Shown here one piece after another: positions 1-7,340 of a DNA stretch of 33,873 nt (positions are counted from its first letter, which is position 1; each line of letters opens with the position of its first letter). The stretch comes from Aliagarivorans marinus DSM 23064 (GTDB lineage: Bacteria; Pseudomonadota; Gammaproteobacteria; Enterobacterales; Celerinatantimonadaceae). The position numbers and the translations under genes were made by a program. The stretch covers positions 1 to 33,873 of the forward strand of contig NZ_AUBY01000033.1 of the NCBI RefSeq assembly GCF_000429485.1, written 5' to 3'. The notes below the pieces were generated by a model, which worked only from the letters and a program-made list of their open reading frames with translations, had not been told where the DNA came from and did not search any database.

Positions 1-203
1 GTCCGAAGACATTATGCGGTATTAGCAGTCGTTTCCAACTGTTGTCCCCCACGTAAAGGCATATTCCCAAGCATTACTCACCCGTCCGCCGCTCGACGCC
101 CAATAACGCACCCGAAGGATTGTTAGTGTCGTTTCCGCTCGACTTGCATGTGTTAAGCCTGCCGCCAGCGTTCAATCTGAGCCATGATCAAACTCTTCAA
201 ATA
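1..203 (-). rRNA. rrs: 16S ribosomal RNA, 5' part (truncated by window edge)
   Basis: On the minus strand, positions 196 down to 177 read the universal bacterial 16S start (AGAGTTTGATCATGGCTCAG). It is followed by the conserved stretch leading to ACACATGCAAGTCGAGCGG and GGACGGGTGAGTAATGC. Only about the first 200 nucleotides, covering V1 and part of V2, lie in the window; the rest runs off the left edge. The mature 5' end is placed near 203 by comparison with the E. coli 16S start. The sequence is gammaproteobacterial in style but too short for a reliable genus call. Confidence 0.97.
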
Positions 204-297
204 AAAGTTGTTTGCTCAAATAAATCACTGAATTAACGTTGTGTTCACTCAGGATAATTTGAAGCGAATTTTTTTGTCGCTTCACATCTCGTGAGTG

Positions 298-364
298 CCC
301 ACACAGATTGCTTGATAACTTGTTAAAGAACATTGCTCGTTAAGAGCAGCTTCGTTGCCGAAGC
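298..364 (-). promoter_or_regulatory. rRNA leader antitermination site (boxB-like hairpins, boxA, boxC)
   Basis: Reading leftward there are two adjacent hairpins. The first (349-364) has a 6-bp stem closed by a GCAA tetraloop, and the second (334-348) pairs TGCTC with GAGCA. Next comes boxA at 320-332 (TGTTCTTTAACAA), then a boxC-like TGTGTGGG at 298-305. This order and the boxA sequence match the rrn leader elements that recruit NusB/NusE and allow Rho-resistant transcription of rRNA. A further leader hairpin (261-283, GAAGCGA paired with TCGCTTC) lies between boxC and the mature 16S end. Confidence 0.85.
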
Positions 365-373
365 AGGATGCGT

Positions 374-401
374 ATAATACGCTTCCGATTTGGATTGTCA
401 A
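374..401 (-). promoter_or_regulatory. rRNA operon promoter P2 (sigma-70 type)
   Basis: On the minus strand the -35 TTGACA (396-401) and -10 TATTAT (374-379) are separated by 16 bp. It lies about 120 bp downstream of the P1 promoter and immediately before the antitermination leader, as in tandem P1/P2 rrn promoters of gammaproteobacteria. The predicted transcription start is near 366-368. Confidence 0.8.
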
Positions 402-500
402 GCGTCTTTTTGAGAAACTTTTCAAACCTAAGAAGCTATCTAACTCAGCCTCTTAACTCACTTGGCTTAGCGAAGCGCTTTGCCCTGTCAGCGGAGGTGC

Positions 501-528
501 ATTATAGGGATCGCTTTTGTGAGCGCAA
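501..528 (-). promoter_or_regulatory. rRNA operon promoter P1 with UP element
   Basis: On the minus strand the -35 TTGCGC (523-528) and a perfect -10 TATAAT (501-506) are 16 bp apart. The sequence just downstream, GCACCTCCGCTGACA, closely resembles the discriminator and start region of E. coli rrn P1 promoters (GCGCCACCACTGACA). A/T tracts at about 529-560, upstream of the -35, look like an UP element. The 16-bp spacer and GC-rich discriminator are the features associated with ppGpp/DksA and growth-rate control of P1. Confidence 0.85.
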
Positions 529-529
529 G

Positions 530-728
530 CCTTTTTTCGGATCTTTTTATCGTTTGCTCAAAGATCCACCAAAGGGCATTTTTGAGCATTCGCGCAAGCT
601 ACAAATGGCCACTATAGTTTTAGTCTTGTTCACTTGCCCTAGACCCCGTTCGGCCGCCCGGGGCGCTTTACTTACATAGGGATTGGGATAACATAGCCGC
701 CCTTTTTTGTCTGTGGAGTCTTAGCTGA
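530..728. other. rrn P1 upstream region and rapA 5' region, no gene seen
   Basis: This divergent spacer carries the A/T-rich upstream part of rrn P1 at its left side and the 5' region of rapA at its right. I see no protein-coding gene: an open frame covering 368-679 runs through both rrn promoters and has no plausible start signal. A weak plus-strand promoter candidate for rapA is TTTACT (667-672), 16 bp, TAACAT (689-694). A GGAG motif about 10 nt before position 729 is the likely rapA ribosome-binding site. Confidence 0.5.
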
Positions 729-3632
729 ATGTCATTTTCTGTTGGTCAGCGTTGGATCAGTGATGCCGAGTCCGAGTTGGGCTTGGGTGCTGTAGTCGCA
801 GTAGAAGGAAGAATGGTAACCCTGTTTTTCCCCGCTGCTGATGAGAACCGTTATTATGCCGCCGATGAGGCGCCGGTTACCCGGGTGATGTTTAACGTTG
901 GCGATGAGATAGCAAGTAGCGAAGACTGGAAGATGGTCGTCAGCTCGGTGGAAGAGCATGAAGGCCTGATTACCTACCATGGCAAGCGTGTTGATACAGA
1001 AGAAGAGGTTGCCTTAAAAGAGCTGTTCCTTAATCACTTCCTTAAGTTCAACAAACCGCAAGACCGCCTGTTCGCCGGTCAAGTAGATCGCTTCGACAGC
1101 TTTGTTACCCGCCTTAACACCCTGGAGCAACGCCTCGGCTATCAGCAGTCGAAACTGCGCGGCATGCTGGGTGGCCGCGTTAGCCTGATTCCCCATCAGC
1201 TATATATAGCCAACGAAGTCGGCCAACGTATCGCTCCGCGGGTACTGCTCTCCGACGAAGTTGGCTTGGGTAAAACCATTGAAGCCGGGATGATCATCCA
1301 CCAGCAACTTAGCCTAGGTTTAGCCAAGCGAGTGCTGATTGTGGTGCCTGACGCCCTGCAGTACCAATGGCTCATCGAGATGCTGCGCCGCTTTAACCTG
1401 CACTTTAGTATCTTCGATGAAGAGCGCTGTATTGAGGCTTATTCAGAATCAGATAACCCTTTTGATACCGAGCAGTTAGTACTGTGCAGCCTGAACTTTA
1501 TCCGCAAGAGTAAGCGACGCTTCGAGCAAGTAGTAGATTCAGACTGGGATCTACTCGTTGTCGATGAAGCCCACCACCTACAGTGGGACGAAGAGAAGCC
1601 AAGTCGCGAATATCAGGTGGTTGAAGCACTGGCTCAACAAACCGCTGGGGTACTGTTACTTACCGCCACCCCAGACCAACTCGGCCACCAAAGCCACTTT
1701 GCGCGTTTGCGTTTGCTTGACCCCGATCGTTTTTATGATTACCAAGCCTTCTTGGAAGAAGAGAAGAACTACCAGCCAGTCGCCGAAGCCGCGCAAGCTC
1801 TGCTCAACGAACAGGCGCTCAGCACTGAACACGCTAACCTGCTTACCGAGCTGCTGTCAGAAAACGATATTGAGCCCCAGCTAGCGCTGATTAACGACAA
1901 CGCCAGTAGCTACGAGCAGCAACAAGATGCACGTAAAGAGCTATTGCGCCACCTAGTCGACCGCCACGGTACCGGCCGGGTCCTATTCCGGAATACCCGA
2001 AGCGCAATTCAAGGCTTCCCGCAACGTCACCTAAACGCCTACCCGATGAGCCTGCCAGAGCAATACCAGACGGCGTTGCGGGTAAACAAGATGATGGGCC
2101 AATCCAGCCCGCAAGCGCTGCTGTTCCCGGAAGAGCTTTACCAGCAGTTTGCCGGGGACGGACAGAACGATATCAGCTGGGGTAACCACGATCCACGTAT
2201 CGAGTGGCTAATCGGCTTTTTGCAGGCGCACAAAAACCACAAGGTACTGCTAATCTGCGCCAAGGCCGACACCGCGAATGCGATTGAAGAGATAGTGCGA
2301 CTGCGTGAAGGCATCCGCGCCACCGTATTTAACGAACATATGTCGATTCTAGAGCGAGACAAGGCCGCAGCCTACTTTGCTCAAGAAGATGCTGGTGCTC
2401 AACTGTTAATCTGCTCGGAGATCGGCTCTGAGGGTCGCAACTTCCAGTTCGCTCAACACCTGGTGTTATTCGATCTACCGACGAACCCAGACCTACTAGA
2501 GCAGCGGATTGGTCGCCTTGACCGCATCGGTCAGCAGAACGATATCCAGATCCACGTACCTTACTTGCAACAAACGCCACAAGAGCAACTGCTGCGTTGG
2601 TATCACGAGGGCATGAATGCCTTCGAGCAAACCTGTGCCACCGGTAACCAGCTGTTTGGTGAGTTCCAAGAACGTTTGCTGGGCTTGCTAGGCAACGACG
2701 AGGGCGAGGAGCTGGAATCGCTAATTAAGGACACCAACGAGCGCCACCTCGAGCTGAAGCAAAAGCTAGATACCGGACGCGACCGCCTACTCGAGATCAA
2801 CTCTGGTGGCGGCACACGCGGCCAAGAACTGGCTGAGCAACTGGCTGAAACCGATGGCGATCATCGCTTCGTGACCTTTAGCCTGAAACTGTTCGATACC
2901 GTAGGGATTAATCAAGAGGACAAGGGCGAGAATGCGCTGATTCTCAAGCCCCACGAACGTATGCTGGTACCAAGCCTGCCCGGGCTACCGGAAGACGGCA
3001 TCAGTATTACCTACGACCGCGACACCGCCTTAAGCCGTGACGACCTGCAGTTTATGAGCTGGGAGCACCCACTTATTGCGGCGTGTATCGATACCATCAT
3101 CAGCTCGGATCACGGCACCACCTCGGTCGCACTATTGAAAAACCGTGCGCTAGAAGTGGGTAGCGTGTTCGTTGAGGCCATCTTCGTTGCAGAGGCTAGC
3201 GCGCCGAGCCACTACCAGCTTGAACGTTATCTACCCGCTACGCCGATCCGTGTACTGTTGGATAAAAATGGCAATGAGCTAAGCGACAAGGTGTCGTTCG
3301 ATCAGTTCAACGCTCAGCTCTCTCCGGTAAACCGCCACTTAGCAGCAAAACTGGTGGGCGCTTCGCAGACTATCGTACACCCTCTGATCGCAAAAGCGAC
3401 TGCGACAGCAGCGGCGCAAAGCGAGCAGCTAATTAGCGAGGGCGAGCAGCGCCTGAAATCGGAGCTAAACCAAGAGATTGATCGCTTGGAGGCGCTGCGC
3501 GCGATTAACCCAACTATCCGTCAAGACGAGTTAGACGGATTGCGCGAGCAGCGCGAAGGCGGCCTTGCCCACTTGGCCAAGGCTCAGGTCAAGTTGGACT
3601 CGCTTCGTGTTATCCTCGTGTCTCACAACTAA
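729..3632 (+). CDS. rapA: RNA polymerase-associated ATPase RapA (SWI2/SNF2 family)
   Basis: At 967 residues it is almost the same length as E. coli RapA (968). RapA binds core RNA polymerase and uses ATP hydrolysis to recycle polymerase from post-termination complexes. The N-terminal part carries the Tudor-like region. The helicase core has Walker A (DEVGLGKT, Lys near residue 182), the DEAH box (VVDEAHH, residues about 279-282), TATP, and the C-terminal motifs EGRNFQFAQ and QRIGRLDRIGQ around residues 560-605. The C-terminal third is RapA-specific, ending in a helical glutamine- and glutamate-rich segment. It is divergent from the rRNA operon and followed by an intrinsic terminator and rluA, as rluA follows rapA in E. 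coli. Confidence 0.97.
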   Translation: MSFSVGQRWISDAESELGLGAVVAVEGRMVTLFFPAADENRYYAADEAPVTRVMFNVGDEIASSEDWKMVVSSVEEHEGLITYHGKRVDTEEEVALKELFLNHFLKFNKPQDRLFAGQVDRFDSFVTRLNTLEQRLGYQQSKLRGMLGGRVSLIPHQLYIANEVGQRIAPRVLLSDEVGLGKTIEAGMIIHQQLSLGLAKRVLIVVPDALQYQWLIEMLRRFNLHFSIFDEERCIEAYSESDNPFDTEQLVLCSLNFIRKSKRRFEQVVDSDWDLLVVDEAHHLQWDEEKPSREYQVVEALAQQTAGVLLLTATPDQLGHQSHFARLRLLDPDRFYDYQAFLEEEKNYQPVAEAAQALLNEQALSTEHANLLTELLSENDIEPQLALINDNASSYEQQQDARKELLRHLVDRHGTGRVLFRNTRSAIQGFPQRHLNAYPMSLPEQYQTALRVNKMMGQSSPQALLFPEELYQQFAGDGQNDISWGNHDPRIEWLIGFLQAHKNHKVLLICAKADTANAIEEIVRLREGIRATVFNEHMSILERDKAAAYFAQEDAGAQLLICSEIGSEGRNFQFAQHLVLFDLPTNPDLLEQRIGRLDRIGQQNDIQIHVPYLQQTPQEQLLRWYHEGMNAFEQTCATGNQLFGEFQERLLGLLGNDEGEELESLIKDTNERHLELKQKLDTGRDRLLEINSGGGTRGQELAEQLAETDGDHRFVTFSLKLFDTVGINQEDKGENALILKPHERMLVPSLPGLPEDGISITYDRDTALSRDDLQFMSWEHPLIAACIDTIISSDHGTTSVALLKNRALEVGSVFVEAIFVAEASAPSHYQLERYLPATPIRVLLDKNGNELSDKVSFDQFNAQLSPVNRHLAAKLVGASQTIVHPLIAKATATAAAQSEQLISEGEQRLKSELNQEIDRLEALRAINPTIRQDELDGLREQREGGLAHLAKAQVKLDSLRVILVSHN

Positions 3633-3662
3633 GTGAGCTGCTTTAGTTAACTAATCAGATAA

Positions 3663-3692
3663 AGGGCTGCTGTTTGGCAGCCCTCGTTTTTT
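3663..3692 (+). terminator. Intrinsic terminator after rapA
   Basis: A perfect 8-bp stem AGGGCTGC (3663-3670) / GCAGCCCT (3677-3684) with a 6-nt loop is followed by CG and a run of six T. It sits 30 bp after the rapA stop and just before rluA, so rluA probably has its own weak promoter or depends on readthrough. Confidence 0.85.
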
Positions 3693-3709
3693 GGAAAGCT
3701 TGTTAGAAA

Positions 3710-4366
3710 ATGTCAGATTTTGTCTATGCCCCACCGATGGAGCCCTATTTCTCCATTGTTCACCAAGATGACGACATCATTGTGTTCGATAAAGCCGCAG
3801 GCTTGCTGTCTGTGCCGGGGCGACTTTTAGAACACCGAGATAGCTTGTGGTCACGCGCCCAACGGGTGTGGCCGAGCTTAACCGTGGTGCATCGCTTAGA
3901 TATGGCGACCTCAGGGCTGATCCTGATGGCCATCACCCGCAGAGCTCAAAGCTCGCTAGGGCGACAGTTTCAGCAGCGCCAAACCCAAAAAACTTATCTG
4001 GCAGAAGTGTGGGGAGCTCCCACTGAAGAGCAGGGGCAGGTCGAGCTACCGCTGCGCTGTGACTGGCCAAACCGCCCAAAGCAAATCGTCGACTTTGAGC
4101 AAGGCAAAAGCGCGCTCACTCATTACCGCATGCTAGAAGCTCGCCCGCAAACCTCGCTGATGGAATTAAAGCCGGTCACTGGCCGCTCTCATCAATTACG
4201 CGTGCATATGCAGCAGCTGGGTTGCGTCATTGTAGGCGATGGCTTGTATGCCGAAGGCGCTGCACTGGAGTATGGCCAGCGCTTGCACCTGCACGCCACA
4301 GAGTTAGGTTTTTATCACCCAGTCACCGAAGATTGGGTGCAGTTCGCCAGTTCGGCCCCGTTTTAG
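3710..4366 (+). CDS. rluA: Dual-specificity pseudouridine synthase RluA (23S U746 / tRNA U32)
   Basis: The protein has 218 residues (E. coli RluA 219) and aligns with it from the first residues. It converts uridine to pseudouridine at 23S rRNA position 746 and position 32 of several tRNAs. The catalytic motif HRLDMATSG places the nucleophilic aspartate at residue 64, the same number as in E. coli. The downstream motifs LRCDWPNRPKQ and KPVTGRSHQLRVHM are family hallmarks. There is no S4 domain, as expected for RluA. The rapA-rluA order is conserved, but the next gene in E. coli would be djlA, whereas two other genes intervene here. Confidence 0.96.
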   Translation: MSDFVYAPPMEPYFSIVHQDDDIIVFDKAAGLLSVPGRLLEHRDSLWSRAQRVWPSLTVVHRLDMATSGLILMAITRRAQSSLGRQFQQRQTQKTYLAEVWGAPTEEQGQVELPLRCDWPNRPKQIVDFEQGKSALTHYRMLEARPQTSLMELKPVTGRSHQLRVHMQQLGCVIVGDGLYAEGAALEYGQRLHLHATELGFYHPVTEDWVQFASSAPF

Positions 4367-4440
4367 GCACCGCAGCCACTAAACTGATCAATTCAGCGCT
4401 TTTTATTAAAGCCTTGGCTTGCTGGGGCGATAATAAGTAC

Positions 4441-5262
4441 ATGATTGGTTTAGTTGCGGCGTCGGTGAATACTTCCTCTGCTCGATACATCAGCTTGATT
4501 GCTATAGGCCTTAGCGCAGTGCTAAGCGCCTTGCTGAGCCCATCGGCCTTAGCCAACCCCAACCTGCTGGATGACTACCAGCGCTATGCCGACAGCGGCG
4601 AAGTGCGGATACTCGGTATCGAAGACACGCCATTTCTAAGCGTTTGGCATAGCGAGCAAACGCCTTTTAAGCACGGCACCGCCTGGCTCTATCCAGACTG
4701 GGGAGAAGGTCCTAGCTCTTCTCAAGTAATTAAGCAGCTACGCGAGCGCTTACCGGCACTTGGCTGGGAGAGCGTAGCGATGCAACTGCCTTCCCTGCCC
4801 GGCCCGGCATTCACTATCGATGAAGAAGAAGCCTTAACTGGTCTGTTCGAACAACTGACACAACGTAGCGAGCAGGCATTCGAGTCGCGCGAGCAAGCCT
4901 TTGGTTTTGAGCTAGTGATTGCCCAAGGCATGACCGCCTCATGGTTGGTCGACTACTACTCACAGCATTCGCAAGCCTTGCCCGACGGCTTAGTGCTCCT
5001 TGATGCCTACGCCGAGGGGCGCGAGCAAGCTCAGCAACTGGCTGAGAAATCCAGCCTGCTGACTATTCCAGTACTTGATATCGTCACTTCAGGTTATCAC
5101 CCGTGGAGCGAGCAGAGTGCCGAGCTACGGCGCATCGCCAATTACAAACGGCAGAAGATCAACTATCGCCAAACTCGCTTGATTGCCCCACTGCACGGCG
5201 TTGAACAATACGAAACATCGCAACTGATTTACGGCTGGCTCTCGCATTTGGGCTGGCAATAA
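4441..5262 (+). CDS. DUF3530 family secreted alpha/beta-hydrolase-like protein
   Basis: From the ATG at 4441 the product has 273 residues. It begins with a signal peptide (hydrophobic core about residues 16-33, likely cleavage SALA/NP after residue 38); an earlier in-frame ATG at 4222 lies inside rluA and would add an unlikely arginine-rich extension. The segment HGTAWLYPDW...LRERLPALGWESVAMQLPS resembles the DUF3530 pattern, in which a hydrolase-like strand-loop is followed by a GW-hydrophobic-QLP block. Where an alpha/beta hydrolase would have the nucleophile elbow G-H-S-x-G, this protein has A-Q-G-M-T (residues 161-165). An aspartate (213) and a histidine (252) remain at plausible acid and base positions. 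The function is unknown; family assignment is from memory of the pattern. Confidence 0.72.
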   Translation: MIGLVAASVNTSSARYISLIAIGLSAVLSALLSPSALANPNLLDDYQRYADSGEVRILGIEDTPFLSVWHSEQTPFKHGTAWLYPDWGEGPSSSQVIKQLRERLPALGWESVAMQLPSLPGPAFTIDEEEALTGLFEQLTQRSEQAFESREQAFGFELVIAQGMTASWLVDYYSQHSQALPDGLVLLDAYAEGREQAQQLAEKSSLLTIPVLDIVTSGYHPWSEQSAELRRIANYKRQKINYRQTRLIAPLHGVEQYETSQLIYGWLSHLGWQ

Positions 5263-5302
5263 GCTTCAATACCTGCAATACCCGCACGGCACAAGCATCA
5301 GC

Positions 5303-6259
5303 ATGAAGATCGTTTTTTTGGACCGCCAAACCTTGGCGCCACATATCCAACTCCGCCCACTAAGTGGCGAACATCACTGGCAAAACTACAACAGCACGTT
5401 GCCAGAACAAGTACTAGAACGCTTAAGCGATTGCGATATCGCCGTGGTGAACAAGGTTCAGCTAACGGCTGCCCTGTTAAAGCAACTGCCCAAGCTGAAG
5501 CTTATCGCGGTGGCTGCCACCGGCACCAATAATGTGGACCTTGCCGCCGCACAAGCGCTGGGCATCAAGGTCTGCAATATTCGCGACTACGCCGCCCAAA
5601 CTATCGCCGAACATGTGATGGCACTTATCTACGCGCTGCAGCGCTCCATCGGGCCCTATCATCAATCTATCGCGAACGGGCGCTGGCAAGCCGCTCAGCA
5701 GTTTTGCTACTTCGACTACCCGATTGAAAACATTCGCGGAAAAACCTTAGCACTGGTTGGCTACGGCAACCTCGGACAACACGTAGCGAGCTTGGCCAAG
5801 GCCAACGGCCTGCACGTTATTGTCAGTGAACGACCAAATGAGCCAGCAAGAGAGGGGCGGGTCGAGTTCAAACAGGCGCTACGCGAGGCAAATATAGTAA
5901 GCCTACACTGCCCGTTAACCCCGCAGACGCAAGGGATGATTGGCGCGGCTGAGCTGCAGATGATGAAGCCGAATTCCATGCTGATTAACACCGCCCGCGG
6001 TGGCATTGTCGATGAACAGGCGCTACTAACGGCATTACGCAATAAACAGATTGCAGGCGCGGCCAGCGACGTGTTTGTCAATGAGCCGCCCAAAGCGGAT
6101 GACCCGGTGATGCAGTTGGTCACACTCGATAACTTTATCGCCACTCCACACGTGGCTTGGGCTGCAACCGAGAATATGCAGGCCTTGGCGGATCAGTTGC
6201 TTGAGAATGTCGAAGCTTTTATCGCCTGCGGCCTCAACAACGAAGTGCTCCCCGGCTAA
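5303..6259 (+). CDS. D-2-hydroxyacid dehydrogenase (glycerate dehydrogenase HprA-like)
   Basis: This 318-residue NAD(P)-dependent oxidoreductase reduces 2-keto acids to D-2-hydroxyacids, or the reverse. The Rossmann motif is VGYGNLG (residues 152-158). The catalytic triad of the family is present: Arg232 in NTARGG, Glu261 in NEPP, and His283 in TPHVAW. The N-terminal substrate-binding half contains VAATGTNNVDL and NIRDYAAQTIAEHVMALI, typical of hydroxypyruvate/glyoxylate reductases. HprA-type glycerate dehydrogenase is the best guess, but substrate cannot be read from sequence. It follows the DUF3530 gene by 40 bp and may be co-transcribed with it. It lies tail to tail with djlA. I see no strong terminator in the 41-bp gap, only a weak CGTTC/GAACG pairing near 6274-6292. 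Confidence 0.9.
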   Translation: MKIVFLDRQTLAPHIQLRPLSGEHHWQNYNSTLPEQVLERLSDCDIAVVNKVQLTAALLKQLPKLKLIAVAATGTNNVDLAAAQALGIKVCNIRDYAAQTIAEHVMALIYALQRSIGPYHQSIANGRWQAAQQFCYFDYPIENIRGKTLALVGYGNLGQHVASLAKANGLHVIVSERPNEPAREGRVEFKQALREANIVSLHCPLTPQTQGMIGAAELQMMKPNSMLINTARGGIVDEQALLTALRNKQIAGAASDVFVNEPPKADDPVMQLVTLDNFIATPHVAWAATENMQALADQLLENVEAFIACGLNNEVLPG

Positions 6260-6300
6260 CATTTCCAGCGAACACGTTCAGTTAAAAAGAACGGTAGGGA

Positions 6301-7113
6301 TTAGCGCATGCCCCGCTGCTGTTTCACCAGCTCGTAGGCCTGTTGAATATCCTGCGCTTTTTGCTTGGCCAGCTCCATCATCTCGGCGGGCAGGCCTTTC
6401 GCTACTAACTTGTCAGGGTGGTGCTGCGACATCAGTTTGCGATAGGCGCGTTTAACCTGCTGGTCGTTATCCGACTCGGCGACACCGAGGATCTGATAGG
6501 CCTCTTTGAGCTGGGCGGCAGGATCAACCTGAGTGTGATGGCGACCACCTTGCTGCTGATGGCGCTGGCGATGGAAGTTCACCTCGGCTTCCCAGCGGCG
6601 GATCATCATCTTCAGCTCGGCCTGAGAAAAGCCCAGCGCACTGGCAACCTTCTCAAGAATACGCAGCTCGCTGGAGTCGATCACGCCATCTGCGAAGGCC
6701 CCTTGTAGCTGGATCTCCAGGAACATCTGCAGCAGGTCGCGGCGCCGGCCTACCGCTTCGGTAAACTCACGCAGATGCTGCTCAAGGGGAAAATCGCTGG
6801 CTTTGCCGTCACGAAAGGCCTGCTGGGCTCGTTCACGCGCGTCGCCACGCAGACCTAGCTGTTGCATCAGCAAACTGGCCACTTGGATCTCTTGCTGAGT
6901 GACCACGCCCTTGGATTTGGCGATATGACCCATCACGGCAAAGCTGGTGTAGAGAAACTTTTCCTGTGCGGCGGCGTTGTTGACAAAACCACTACCCAGA
7001 GCACTCATGCCCTTGTCAAAGCGGTGTCCCAGCCACAGCCCGAGTAGTGCACCGAACACGTTTCCGAACATAAAACCCAGTACTAAGCCAAACAGCTTGC
7101 CACCGACGCGCAT
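6301..7113 (-). CDS. djlA: Co-chaperone DjlA, membrane-anchored J-domain protein
   Basis: The product has 270 residues from the ATG at 7113 (E. coli DjlA 271). That start is chosen because GAGGT lies four bases upstream; an in-frame GTG at 7119 is too close to it. An N-terminal glycine-rich transmembrane segment (about residues 6-30, GLVLGFMFGNVFGALLGLWLG) anchors it in the inner membrane. A central TerB-like helical region follows. The C-terminal J domain contains the essential HPD motif (about residues 232-234, HHPDK), which stimulates the ATPase of DnaK. In E. coli DjlA activates the Rcs envelope stress phosphorelay. It is divergent from lptD, the ancestral arrangement. Confidence 0.95.
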   Translation of the reverse strand: MRVGGKLFGLVLGFMFGNVFGALLGLWLGHRFDKGMSALGSGFVNNAAAQEKFLYTSFAVMGHIAKSKGVVTQQEIQVASLLMQQLGLRGDARERAQQAFRDGKASDFPLEQHLREFTEAVGRRRDLLQMFLEIQLQGAFADGVIDSSELRILEKVASALGFSQAELKMMIRRWEAEVNFHRQRHQQQGGRHHTQVDPAAQLKEAYQILGVAESDNDQQVKRAYRKLMSQHHPDKLVAKGLPAEMMELAKQKAQDIQQAYELVKQQRGMR

Positions 7114-7340
7114 TGCCACCTCATGATAAAAACAGAAATGTTGGATAGGGACTAAAAACCACTGGCTGGCTTCAAAAAGCCTTGCAAAAACCTAGATTTT
7201 TCTCTTTAGTGGCAATAGCCGCAACTGGGTAAATCCAGTATCATAACCGGCTCACTTTAACTGCGGTGTCGCTAAAGCTCAAGCCGAAGTAAGGCTTTAC
7301 CGACTGAACAAGAATTCTATCAGGGAAACTCGACGACTCT
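7114..7340. promoter_or_regulatory. Divergent djlA/lptD promoter region
   Basis: This 227-bp spacer must hold the promoters of djlA (minus) and lptD (plus). For lptD two weak sigma-70 possibilities are TTGCAA followed 17 bp later by TTTAGT (about 7180-7210) and a lone TATCAT around 7240. I could not find a convincing sigma-E promoter (GGAACTT/TCAAA) although lptD is a sigma-E target in E. coli. A small dyad CTGG-N6-CCAG lies near 7227-7240. The lptD ribosome-binding site is weak. Confidence 0.35.

Noticed and set aside
368-679. 103-residue open frame upstream of rapA
   Set aside because: It runs across both rRNA promoters, has no ribosome-binding site or recognisable domain, and its composition does not look like the real genes.
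4222-4440. N-terminal extension of the DUF3530 protein into rluA
   Set aside because: The extension overlaps rluA in another frame, is arginine- and tryptophan-rich, and would hide the signal peptide that begins at 4441.
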